A stretch of 64,000 nucleotides of DNA from JBBQZO01 sp038207625 (GTDB lineage Bacteria; Pseudomonadota; Gammaproteobacteria; Burkholderiales; Burkholderiaceae_D), in contig JBBQZO010000003.1 of NCBI GenBank assembly GCA_038207625.1, positions 124,001 through 188,000 of the forward strand, in the 5' to 3' direction. Positions 34,157-41,668 of this stretch are shown one piece after another. The translations under genes were made by a program, and so were the position numbers. Under the pieces are notes generated by a model. The model was given only the letters and a program-made list of their open reading frames with translations. It did not search any database and was not told where the DNA came from. How positions within the stretch are numbered: position 1 is the stretch's first letter; each line of letters begins with the position of its first letter.

Positions 34157-35518
34157 GTGACTGCCTTGCCGACCATGAAGCTCCCACACCAGCAACAGCC
34201 CGATCCTGTCAGCCTGTCCAGCGCGTTCTGGTACTGGCTCAAGCTCGGTTTCATCAGCTTTGGCGGACCGGCCGGGCAAATCGCGCTGATGCACAGCGAA
34301 CTGGTCGAAAAGCGCCGCTGGATTTCCGAGCAGCGCTTTCTGCATGCCCTCAATTACTGCATGCTGCTGCCCGGCCCCGAGGCCACCCAATTGGCCATCT
34401 ACATCGGCTGGCTGATGCACAAGACGCGCGGGGGCATCCTGGCCGGCGTGCTGTTCGTGCTGCCCTCGCTGCTGATCCTGATCGCCTTGTCCTGGGTGTA
34501 TATGGCATTTGGCAACGTGCCGGCGGTCGCTGGCGTGCTGTACGGCATCAAGCCGGCGGTGGTGGCGATCGTGCTGGCGGCGGCCTGGCGCATCGGCAAG
34601 CGCACGCTGCGCAACAGCAGCCTGATCGCCATCGCCGGCGCCGCCTTCGTGGCCATCGCCGTGTTCGCGCTGCCGTTTCCGCTGATCGTGCTGGGCGCCG
34701 GCGCCATCGGCCTGCTGGGCGGACGGCTGTGGCCACAGCGCTTCCAGATCGGCGGCCAGCACCCCAACGCGCGTCTGTCCTACGGTGCGGCCATTATCGA
34801 CGACGCCACGCCAACGCCGCCCCACGCGCGGTTTTCATGGGTGCGCCTGGCCCGCGTCGCGCTGGTCGGCGGCGCGCTCGGACTGGGCGGCTGGCTGCTG
34901 CTGGCCGTCACGCTGGGGCCGTCGAGCGCGTTGGCGCAGATGGGCTGGTTCTTCACCAAGGCCGCCATGCTGACCTTCGGCGGCGCCTATGCGGTGCTGC
35001 CGTATGTGTATCAAGGCGGCGTCGAGACGTTTCACTGGCTCAGCGCGGCGCAAATGATCGACGGCCTGGCGCTGGGCGAAACCACGCCCGGTCCCCTGAT
35101 CATGGTGGTGGCCTTCGTCGGCTTCGTCGGGGCCTGGTCACAGGCACTGTTCGGCCCGGGCCATCTGCTGGCAAGCGGCGCGGCCGGCGCCACGGTGGCG
35201 ACCCTGTTCACGTTTTTGCCCTCGTTCATCTTCATCCTGGCCGGCGGGCCGCTGGTCGAATCGACGCGCGACAATATCCGCATGACGGCGCCGCTGACGG
35301 CCATTTCGGCAGCCGTGGTCGGCGTCATCGTCAGCCTGGCCGTATTTTTCGGCAAGCACGTTTTCTATGTCGCATCCGCGCACCCGCACTGGGATCTGGC
35401 CGCGCTCGGCCTGAGCGCGCTGGCCTGCCTCGCGCTGCTGCGCTATCAGGTGGGCACCATCAAATTGCTGCTCGCCTGTGCGACGGCGGGGCTCGTGCTA
35501 TCGTATCTGTCTGTGTAG
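34157..35518 (+). CDS. chrA: Chromate transporter ChrA
   Basis: Two-domain chromate efflux protein, 453 aa. Each CHR domain starts with a conserved motif: YWLKLGFISFGGPAGQIALMH and GWFFTKAAMLTFGGAYAVLPY. The PGPEATQLAIYIGW and GETTPGPLIMVVAFVGF segments are typical. About ten membrane segments. The start is GTG 34157 or ATG 34175; neither has a strong ribosome site. It is followed after 23 nt by moaA on the same strand, so the two may be cotranscribed, though no functional link between chromate and molybdopterin is established. Confidence 0.92.
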   Translation: MTALPTMKLPHQQQPDPVSLSSAFWYWLKLGFISFGGPAGQIALMHSELVEKRRWISEQRFLHALNYCMLLPGPEATQLAIYIGWLMHKTRGGILAGVLFVLPSLLILIALSWVYMAFGNVPAVAGVLYGIKPAVVAIVLAAAWRIGKRTLRNSSLIAIAGAAFVAIAVFALPFPLIVLGAGAIGLLGGRLWPQRFQIGGQHPNARLSYGAAIIDDATPTPPHARFSWVRLARVALVGGALGLGGWLLLAVTLGPSSALAQMGWFFTKAAMLTFGGAYAVLPYVYQGGVETFHWLSAAQMIDGLALGETTPGPLIMVVAFVGFVGAWSQALFGPGHLLASGAAGATVATLFTFLPSFIFILAGGPLVESTRDNIRMTAPLTAISAAVVGVIVSLAVFFGKHVFYVASAHPHWDLAALGLSALACLALLRYQVGTIKLLLACATAGLVLSYLSV

Positions 35519-35541
35519 CCGTTGGCTTGTCCGAAAATATC

Positions 35542-36651
35542 ATGGCTGAAAAAATCATCATCCTCACCGACCTGCGACACGCGGCACCGGCCGTGCCGTC
35601 CATGCTCGAAGCGCCCAGCGGCAGTCTGCGCGACACGCGCGCACGCGCGCTGCACGATCTGCGCATCTCGATCACCGACCGCTGCAATTTCCGCTGCGTG
35701 TATTGCATGCCCAAGCAGGTGTTCGACAAGGACTACCGCTACCTGCCGCACACCGACTTGCTGTCGTTCGAGGAAATCACCCGCCTCGCGCGCCTGTTCG
35801 TGGCCCACGGGGTCGAAAAAATCCGCCTGACCGGGGGCGAGCCGCTACTGCGCAAGAACGTCGAAAAACTGGTCGAGATGCTCAGCCGGATCGACACGCC
35901 GTCCGGCCGCCCGCTCGACCTGACCTTGACCACCAACGGTTCGCTGCTGGCAAAAAAGGCCCAGTCGCTCAAGGATGCCGGCCTAAAGCGCGTCACCGTG
36001 TCGCTCGACTCGCTCGACGACGCCACCTTCAAGCGCATGAACGATGTCGACTTCGCGGTCGACGACGTGCTCGATGGGATCGCCGTCGCACACCAGGTGG
36101 GGCTGGGGCCGATCAAGGTCAACATGGTCGTCAAGGCGGGCATGAACGACCAGGAAATCGTGCCGATGGCGCGCCACTTCAAGGGCAGCCCATTCATCCT
36201 GCGCTTCATCGAGTACATGGACGTGGGCGCCTCGAACGGCTGGAACCTGGCCGAGGTGATTGCGTCGGCCGAGGTGGCACGCCGCATCGGCGCGGTGCTG
36301 CCGATCGCGCCCGTCGATCCGAATTACACGGGCGAGACGGCGGCGCGCTGGCGCTATCTGGACGGCGGCGGGGAGATCGGCCTGATCTCCAGCGTCACCG
36401 AAGCGTTTTGTCACGACTGCACACGCGCGCGCCTGTCCACCGAAGGCAAGCTGTACACCTGTCTGTTCGCCAGCAGCGGGCACGACCTGCGCGCGCTGCT
36501 GCGCGGTGGACGCAGCGACACCGAGATTTCCGGCGCCGTCGCGCAGCTGTGGCGCGCCCGCACCGACAACTATTCCGAGACGCGCACGGTCAACACGCAC
36601 GGCATCGCCAGCCGCACCAAGAAAGTGGAAATGTCGTATATCGGCGGTTAA
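35542..36651 (+). CDS. moaA: GTP 3',8-cyclase MoaA
   Basis: Radical SAM enzyme for the first step of molybdenum cofactor synthesis, 369 aa. The SAM cluster motif is CNFRCVYC (Cys48, 52, 55). The C-terminal cluster is FCHDCTRARLSTEGKLYTCLF, and the chain ends in the conserved Gly-Gly. RLTGGEPLLRK is also intact. The start ATG 35542 leaves a variable 40-residue N-terminus before DLRISITDR. Followed by a tiny ORF, mobA and moeA. Confidence 0.95.
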   Translation: MAEKIIILTDLRHAAPAVPSMLEAPSGSLRDTRARALHDLRISITDRCNFRCVYCMPKQVFDKDYRYLPHTDLLSFEEITRLARLFVAHGVEKIRLTGGEPLLRKNVEKLVEMLSRIDTPSGRPLDLTLTTNGSLLAKKAQSLKDAGLKRVTVSLDSLDDATFKRMNDVDFAVDDVLDGIAVAHQVGLGPIKVNMVVKAGMNDQEIVPMARHFKGSPFILRFIEYMDVGASNGWNLAEVIASAEVARRIGAVLPIAPVDPNYTGETAARWRYLDGGGEIGLISSVTEAFCHDCTRARLSTEGKLYTCLFASSGHDLRALLRGGRSDTEISGAVAQLWRARTDNYSETRTVNTHGIASRTKKVEMSYIGG

Positions 36652-36684
36652 AATCACGCTGTCGCGCTCTGTCAGAAAGCCCCA

Positions 36685-36822
36685 ATGAACCATCCACACA
36701 CGCCGCCGGCGCCCGCCCGGGCCGATTTGTTCGGCACCTTCGCACGGTTCGCCCTCAACGCCGGCATCGGGCGCGTCGGCCCGCAAACCGGTCCCGCGCA
36801 CGCCGCGCGGCACGCGCCATGA
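36685..36822 (+). CDS. 45-codon ORF coupled to mobA
   Basis: ATG 36685 opens a 45-residue frame, MNHPHTPPAPARADLFGTFA-RFALNAGIGRVGPQ and onward, whose TGA overlaps the mobA ATG by ATGA. The ribosome site is weak (AGAAAG). No family recognised. It may be a real small protein, a coupling ORF, or a relic. Confidence 0.4.
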   Translation: MNHPHTPPAPARADLFGTFARFALNAGIGRVGPQTGPAHAARHAP

Positions 36823-37430
36823 GCGCCAGCGACGCCATCACCGGTCTGATTCTGGCGGGCGGACGCGGCTCGCGCATGGGCCACGTCGACAAGGGCTTGC
36901 AGCCATTTCGCGGCAGTACCATGGTCGCCCATGTGATTGCGCGCCTGGCGCCGCAGGTGGCCGGCATTGCCATCAACGCCAACCAGAATCGCGAACAATA
37001 TGCCGCCTTCGGCGCGCCGGTCTGGCCCGATCAGCGAGACGGCTTCGCAGGTCCACTGGCCGGACTGGAAACGGGGCTGTCGTTGTGCAGCAGCGAGTTT
37101 CTGGTGACGGTGCCGTGCGACTCGCCGTTTCTGCCCGACGATCTGGTAACGCGCCTGGCCGATGCGCTGGCGCGCGATGGCGCCGACCTGGCGCTGGCCG
37201 AAACGCTGGAGGCCCAGCCGGACGGCACACTGCGCGTACAGGCGCAGCCGGTGTTCGCGCTGGTGCGGCGCAGCGCGCTGCCCACGCTGTCGGCCTATCT
37301 GGCCGGCGGCGGACGGCGCATGGACGGCTGGTATTCCGACATCCGGGTGGTGCGCGTGCGCTTTGACGACGCGAGCGCCTTCCGCAATATCAACACGCTG
37401 CACGAATTGCAGCAATACGAAAACGACTGA
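36819..37430 (+). CDS. mobA: Molybdenum cofactor guanylyltransferase MobA
   Basis: Adds GMP to molybdopterin to give the MGD cofactor of DMSO reductase-type enzymes. The 203-aa protein has the nucleotide-binding motif LILAGGRGSRMGHVDKGLQPF, then DQRDGFAGPLAGLETGL and VPCDSPFLP. Length normal. Coupled to the 45-codon ORF upstream and 6 nt before moeA. Presence of MobA implies bis-MGD enzymes in this organism. Confidence 0.94.
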   Translation: MSASDAITGLILAGGRGSRMGHVDKGLQPFRGSTMVAHVIARLAPQVAGIAINANQNREQYAAFGAPVWPDQRDGFAGPLAGLETGLSLCSSEFLVTVPCDSPFLPDDLVTRLADALARDGADLALAETLEAQPDGTLRVQAQPVFALVRRSALPTLSAYLAGGGRRMDGWYSDIRVVRVRFDDASAFRNINTLHELQQYEND

Positions 37431-37436
37431 CTTCTC

Positions 37437-38720
37437 ATGCCTAACCCCAGCCTTTCCGACGTCGTCAGCTGCCTGTCCGCGTACGATCCCGACGCGCTGC
37501 CGGTGCGCGACGCGCAGCGCATCATCAGCGAGTTCATCACGCCGATCGCGATGGTCGAACAAGTCGCCCTGCGCAGCGCGCTCGACCGCGTGCTGGCGGC
37601 CGACATCATCTCGCCGATCAGCGTGCCCGCACATGACAACTCGGCCATGGACGGCTACGCCTTGCGCGGCGCCGACCTGCGCCCGGATGCACCGACCGTG
37701 CTCACGGTGATCGGCACCGTGTATGCGGGCCGGCCATCGGAGGCGCTGCCGCAGGCGGGCCAGTGCGTGCGCATCATGACGGGCGGCGTGATGCCGCCCG
37801 GCTGCGACAGTGTGATTCCCCAGGAACTGGTGGCGGCCATCGACGGCGACACCATCACGCTCACGGCGGGCAGCTTGAAGACGGGCGACAACCGCCGCTT
37901 CAAAGGCGAGGATCTGCTGGCGGGCAGCGCCGCGCTGGCGCGCGGGCGCATCATCCGCCCGGCCGACCTGGGCCTGCTGGCCTCGCTGGGGATTGCCGAA
38001 GTGCCGGTGCAGCGGCGTCTGCGGGTGGCCTTTTTTTCCACCGGCGACGAGCTGCGCTCGATCGGCCAACCGCTCGATCCCGGCTGCGTGTACGACAGCA
38101 ACCGCTACACCTTGTACGGCATGCTGACCCGGCTCGGCTGCGAGGTGCTCGACCTGGGCATCGTCAAGGACGACCCGGCCACGCTGGAAGCGACGCTGCG
38201 CAGCGCCTGCGAAAACGCCGATGCGATCGTCACCTCGGGCGGCGTGTCGGTCGGCGCGGCCGACTACACGCGCCAGATCATGGCCGAACTGGGCGACGTG
38301 ACGTTCTGGAAGATCGGCATGCGCCCGGGCCGTCCGCTCGCGTTCGGGCGCATCAGCTCGAACGGCCACAGCGCCATGCTGTTCGGCCTGCCCGGCAATC
38401 CGGTGGCGGTGATGGTGTCGTTCTATTTCTTCGCGCGCGCGGCGCTGCTGCGCATGATGGGGGCGCAGGCGCCGCTGGCGCTGCTGCAGGTGCGCTCGGC
38501 GGGCGCGATCCGCAAGAAACCCGGGCGCACTGAATACCAGCGCGGCATCCTGGCCATCGGTGCGGACGGCGCCCAACAGGTCGCCATCACCGGTTCGCAA
38601 GGTTCGGGCATCCTGCGCTCGATGGTCGAGGCCAATTGCATGGTGGTGCTGCACGACGAGCAAGCCGACGTGGCCGCCGGCGACATGGTCGACGTGCTGT
38701 TGTTCGACGGTCTGGTGTGA
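37437..38720 (+). CDS. moeA: Molybdopterin molybdenumtransferase MoeA
   Basis: Inserts molybdate into adenylated molybdopterin, 427 aa. Recognisable parts: PISVPAHDNSAMDGYALRG, the domain with GQCVRIMTGGVMPPGCDSVIPQE, and the MogA-like domain with STGDEL, YDSNRYTLYGM and TSGGVSVGAADYT, then FGLPGNPVAVMVSF. Last gene of the plus-strand cofactor operon; converges on a binding-protein gene 15 nt later. Confidence 0.95.
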   Translation: MPNPSLSDVVSCLSAYDPDALPVRDAQRIISEFITPIAMVEQVALRSALDRVLAADIISPISVPAHDNSAMDGYALRGADLRPDAPTVLTVIGTVYAGRPSEALPQAGQCVRIMTGGVMPPGCDSVIPQELVAAIDGDTITLTAGSLKTGDNRRFKGEDLLAGSAALARGRIIRPADLGLLASLGIAEVPVQRRLRVAFFSTGDELRSIGQPLDPGCVYDSNRYTLYGMLTRLGCEVLDLGIVKDDPATLEATLRSACENADAIVTSGGVSVGAADYTRQIMAELGDVTFWKIGMRPGRPLAFGRISSNGHSAMLFGLPGNPVAVMVSFYFFARAALLRMMGAQAPLALLQVRSAGAIRKKPGRTEYQRGILAIGADGAQQVAITGSQGSGILRSMVEANCMVVLHDEQADVAAGDMVDVLLFDGLV

Positions 38721-38735
38721 GCCGCGCGCCGGCGC

Positions 38736-39503
38736 TCAATGGGCCAGCGCGGGCGCGAGCGTCTTCCATTCGGGCGTGCCGCGCAGGCGCTTGAGTTCCT
38801 TCCACAGCGCCTGCGGATAGGCCGGCGCCGCCTCGAAAAAGGCGCGGTTGAACGCCAAATACACGGAAAACACCAACACCGGCGTCGGCAGGATCTCCAG
38901 CCGGCCGCGAAATTCGTCCTGTGCCAGCAACTGCTCGGCCAGCGCCGACTGGATGATGGCCAGATTGGCGCGTCCGGCCATCAGCTTGCGCAGCGCCGCG
39001 TCGTCGCTGCGGGTGCCGTCGTCGGCGGCGACGCCGCGCGCGGCCAGCCAGTCGCGCACGATGACGATGCCGCTCGGATAGACCACCGGCATGGTCAGGT
39101 TGGCAAACCGGCTGCCGTCCCAGTCGGCGTTGCTGCCCACGCGCCGCACCGCCACGTGCACCACCTCCTGCAGCGCGACGCTGCGGTCGACCTGTCCATG
39201 TTGCATCGGAAAGGCGTACAAGGGCAGAAACGCGGGGTTGGCCGCCACCGGCAGCGCCGCCGCATACTGGCCGCTGCGCAAGCCCTCCAGGCAGCGCCTC
39301 CACGGCACGGAAATAAAATTGACCATATCGTGTTGTCGCTCCAGCGCCTTGCGCACCAGCCATTGGGCCTGGCCGTCGTGATCGAGGAAAAACAGCGGTG
39401 GGTAATCGCGGTCGGCGATGCACACGTCCAGCGTGGCGGCATGAGCACTGAGCGCCAGCACTCCAGCAACACCGGAAAGCAACAGAGATGCACGACGATG
39501 CAT
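38736..39503 (-). CDS. Periplasmic substrate-binding protein (SBP_bac_3 type)
   Basis: 255 aa from ATG 39503 behind AAAGG. Signal peptide MHRRASLLLSGVAGVLALSAHA; mature part begins ATLDVCIADRDYPPLFFLDHDG, the typical first strand of amino-acid-type binding proteins. Later segments (RANLAIIQSALAEQLLA, VFSVYLAFNR) fit the fold. No permease or ATPase is adjacent, so it may be an orphan receptor for a signalling or transport system. Ligand unknown. Confidence 0.8.
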   Translation of the reverse strand: MHRRASLLLSGVAGVLALSAHAATLDVCIADRDYPPLFFLDHDGQAQWLVRKALERQHDMVNFISVPWRRCLEGLRSGQYAAALPVAANPAFLPLYAFPMQHGQVDRSVALQEVVHVAVRRVGSNADWDGSRFANLTMPVVYPSGIVIVRDWLAARGVAADDGTRSDDAALRKLMAGRANLAIIQSALAEQLLAQDEFRGRLEILPTPVLVFSVYLAFNRAFFEAAPAYPQALWKELKRLRGTPEWKTLAPALAH

Positions 39504-39962
39504 GTTGCGCCTTTGAAGGACCTGCCAACTGGCATCGGTTTCACTATACGACGTATGCGCCTGCTCGGCCACCCCCGTGGTGCCGGTCCAACAATGGCAT
39601 CGCGCAGTGCCACATGCCCATGTCAGGGTCGCCGCCAGGATGCGACCATAAATATCATTAACACCATGCATGTTGTTTATTGGAACTATTTTATGATCAG
39701 GACTATCGTTCTGTACGGAAACGCATCGACAAGGCCGACCGGCAAGTATAGAGTTGAGTCAGGTCCATTTGCTTAGATAGCGATGGCGCGCACAACCGAA
39801 CCGAGTGCAGGCGCAGGCCGGCGCTGGCCGATCCGGACTCGCCATCCCCAACGAGCATGGATACTTGTGCCGCACGACGCCGCACCGACGCGCCGCACAT
39901 CGGTTTGTCCGCGCGAACCTGCGCTCCCATGCTGGCGACATTAAATGACTTGAAAGCCCGCA
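39504..39962. other. Divergent intergenic region, AT-rich
   Basis: 459 nt between divergent genes. The part from about 39645 to 39775 is much AT-richer than its surroundings and holds the likely promoters (for example TTGGAA 39678-39683 region with TATCG downstream), but I cannot fix them. No ORF is supported. Confidence 0.5.
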
Positions 39963-41231
39963 ATGCGCAACCCCTCTGCCAAATTCCTGCCCGCGCGCCG
40001 TGCGCCGGGACAGCTTGTCGTCCTGCTCGCCAGCCTGCTGGGCGGCGCCGCCCAGGCCGACCAGACCAGCGGCGCGCCCAGCTGGACCTTCGGCGGCTTC
40101 GGCACGCTAGGCGTGGTGCATAGCGACGAACGCCAGGCCGATTTCATCTCCAACGTGCTCAAGGACCGCGGCGCCGGTTACAGCCGCAGCTGGAGCGCCG
40201 ACGTCGACAGCCGGCTGGGCGCACAGCTGGGCGTGAGCCTGAACCGCCAATGGTCGGCAGTGCTGCAAGTGGTGGCCGAACAGGGGCTGGACGGCTCCTA
40301 CCGGCCCGGTGTCGAATGGGCCAACATCAAATACCAGGCCAGCCCGGAGCTGAGCGTGCGGCTGGGCCGGATCGCCGTGCCGATGTACCTGGCGGCCGAC
40401 TACCGCAAGGCCGGCTACGCCTATCCATGGGCGCGCACACCGGTCGAGGTGTATGGCGCTATCCCGATCAGCAACAGCGACGGCATCGACGCGAGCTACC
40501 GCTGGAACACGGGCGACTTGAAAAACGTCACCCAGTTTTTTTTCGGACGCACCGACGTCAAGGTCACCGACACCACACACGCGTTCGCGCGCCGCCTGGC
40601 CGGCGTGTCGCACACCGCCGACTACGGCCCGGCCACCATGCGTATCAGCTACCTGACCACCGAATTGACGGTCGATCTGGTGCGCGAACTGTTCGACGGC
40701 TTCCGCCAGTTCGGTCCGCCCGGCGCGGCGATCGCCGAGCGCTACCAGGTCGATCACAAACGCGCCACCGGCATCAGCGTGGGCGCCAGCTACGACCCAG
40801 GAAACTGGTTCGTGATGGGGGAACTGGGCCGCTTGAACGCGCACTCCTTCCTCGGCGACAAGACCGCGCTGTACACCAGCGCCGGCTACCGCGTCCACAA
40901 CTGGACCGCCTACCTGGCCTACGGCAAGGTCAGGATCAACGGGGCCAACAGCGATCCCGGCCTGGCGCTCGATGGCCTGCCGGCGGCGCTGGCCGGCGCG
41001 GCGGCAGCACTAAATGGCGGCCTGAACGGCCTGCTCAGCACGATGGCCATCCAGACCACCAGCACGCTGGGCGCGCGCTGGGACTTCCGTCCCGACATGG
41101 CATTGAAGCTGCAATACGACCGGGTGCTGCCCACGGGCGGCTCGTCGGGCATGCTGACCAATGTGCAGCCGGGCTTCCAGTCCGGGCACGCGGTCAACGT
41201 GCTCAGCACCACGGTTGATTTCGTTTTTTGA
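39963..41231 (+). CDS. Outer-membrane porin-like protein
   Basis: 422 aa, signal peptide ending in GGAAQA, then DQTSGAPSWTFGGFGTLGVVHSDE, the beginning of a beta-barrel. Alternating strands throughout (SVRLGRIAVPMYLAADYRKAGYAYPW, ISVGASYDPGNWFVMGELGRL) and a C-terminal aromatic residue (TTVDFVF) that marks outer-membrane barrels. It is followed by a PstS-like protein and a GGDEF/EAL protein, all on the plus strand with gaps of 11 and 0 nt. The barrel probably admits the ligand for that pair; substrate unknown. Confidence 0.82.
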   Translation: MRNPSAKFLPARRAPGQLVVLLASLLGGAAQADQTSGAPSWTFGGFGTLGVVHSDERQADFISNVLKDRGAGYSRSWSADVDSRLGAQLGVSLNRQWSAVLQVVAEQGLDGSYRPGVEWANIKYQASPELSVRLGRIAVPMYLAADYRKAGYAYPWARTPVEVYGAIPISNSDGIDASYRWNTGDLKNVTQFFFGRTDVKVTDTTHAFARRLAGVSHTADYGPATMRISYLTTELTVDLVRELFDGFRQFGPPGAAIAERYQVDHKRATGISVGASYDPGNWFVMGELGRLNAHSFLGDKTALYTSAGYRVHNWTAYLAYGKVRINGANSDPGLALDGLPAALAGAAAALNGGLNGLLSTMAIQTTSTLGARWDFRPDMALKLQYDRVLPTGGSSGMLTNVQPGFQSGHAVNVLSTTVDFVF

Positions 41232-41242
41232 AGGGGCCCAGC

Positions 41243-41668
41243 ATGCGCATCGCCTCTCTCTTTTGCCTGCTGCTGGGCGCGCTGCTGTGCGGCCCGCTGC
41301 AGGCCGGCGAACTGGTCGTGATCGTCTCGGCGCACAACCCGGTCAACGTGCTGCGCGCCGAACAGGTGGCCGACATCTTCCTCGGCCAGAGTGCGCGCTT
41401 TCCGGACGGCGCCGAGGCGGTGGCGCTGGACCAGAACATCGGCACCGGCATCCGCGACGAGTTCTACACCAAGGTCAGCGCCAAGTCGCCCGCGCTGATC
41501 AAGGCCTACTGGACCAAGATGATCTTCACCGGGCGCGGCCAGCCGCCGCGCGAGGTGACCGGCAGCGCGGCGATTCGCAAGATGGTGGCCGACAATCCGG
41601 CTCTGATCGGCTACATCGACACCAGCGCGCTCGATGCCAGCGTGAAGACGGTACTGGTGGTGCATTAA
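41243..41668 (+). CDS. PstS-like small phosphate-binding domain protein
   Basis: 141 aa from ATG 41243 behind AAGGGG. Signal peptide ends near PLQA, mature part GELVVIVSAHNPVNVLRAEQVADIFLGQSARFPDG, the pattern of single-domain PstS-like proteins (about half a full binding protein). IWT-type motif appears as AYWTKMIFTGRGQPP. It ends directly at the GTG of the next gene. These proteins often accompany GGDEF genes in betaproteobacteria and may act as a ligand-sensing subunit. No Pst transporter nearby. Confidence 0.8.
   Translation: MRIASLFCLLLGALLCGPLQAGELVVIVSAHNPVNVLRAEQVADIFLGQSARFPDGAEAVALDQNIGTGIRDEFYTKVSAKSPALIKAYWTKMIFTGRGQPPREVTGSAAIRKMVADNPALIGYIDTSALDASVKTVLVVH

Noticed and set aside
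36672..38663. A 663-codon open frame on the minus strand
   Set aside because: It is antisense to mobA and moeA; composition is antisense-like and no ribosome site is present.
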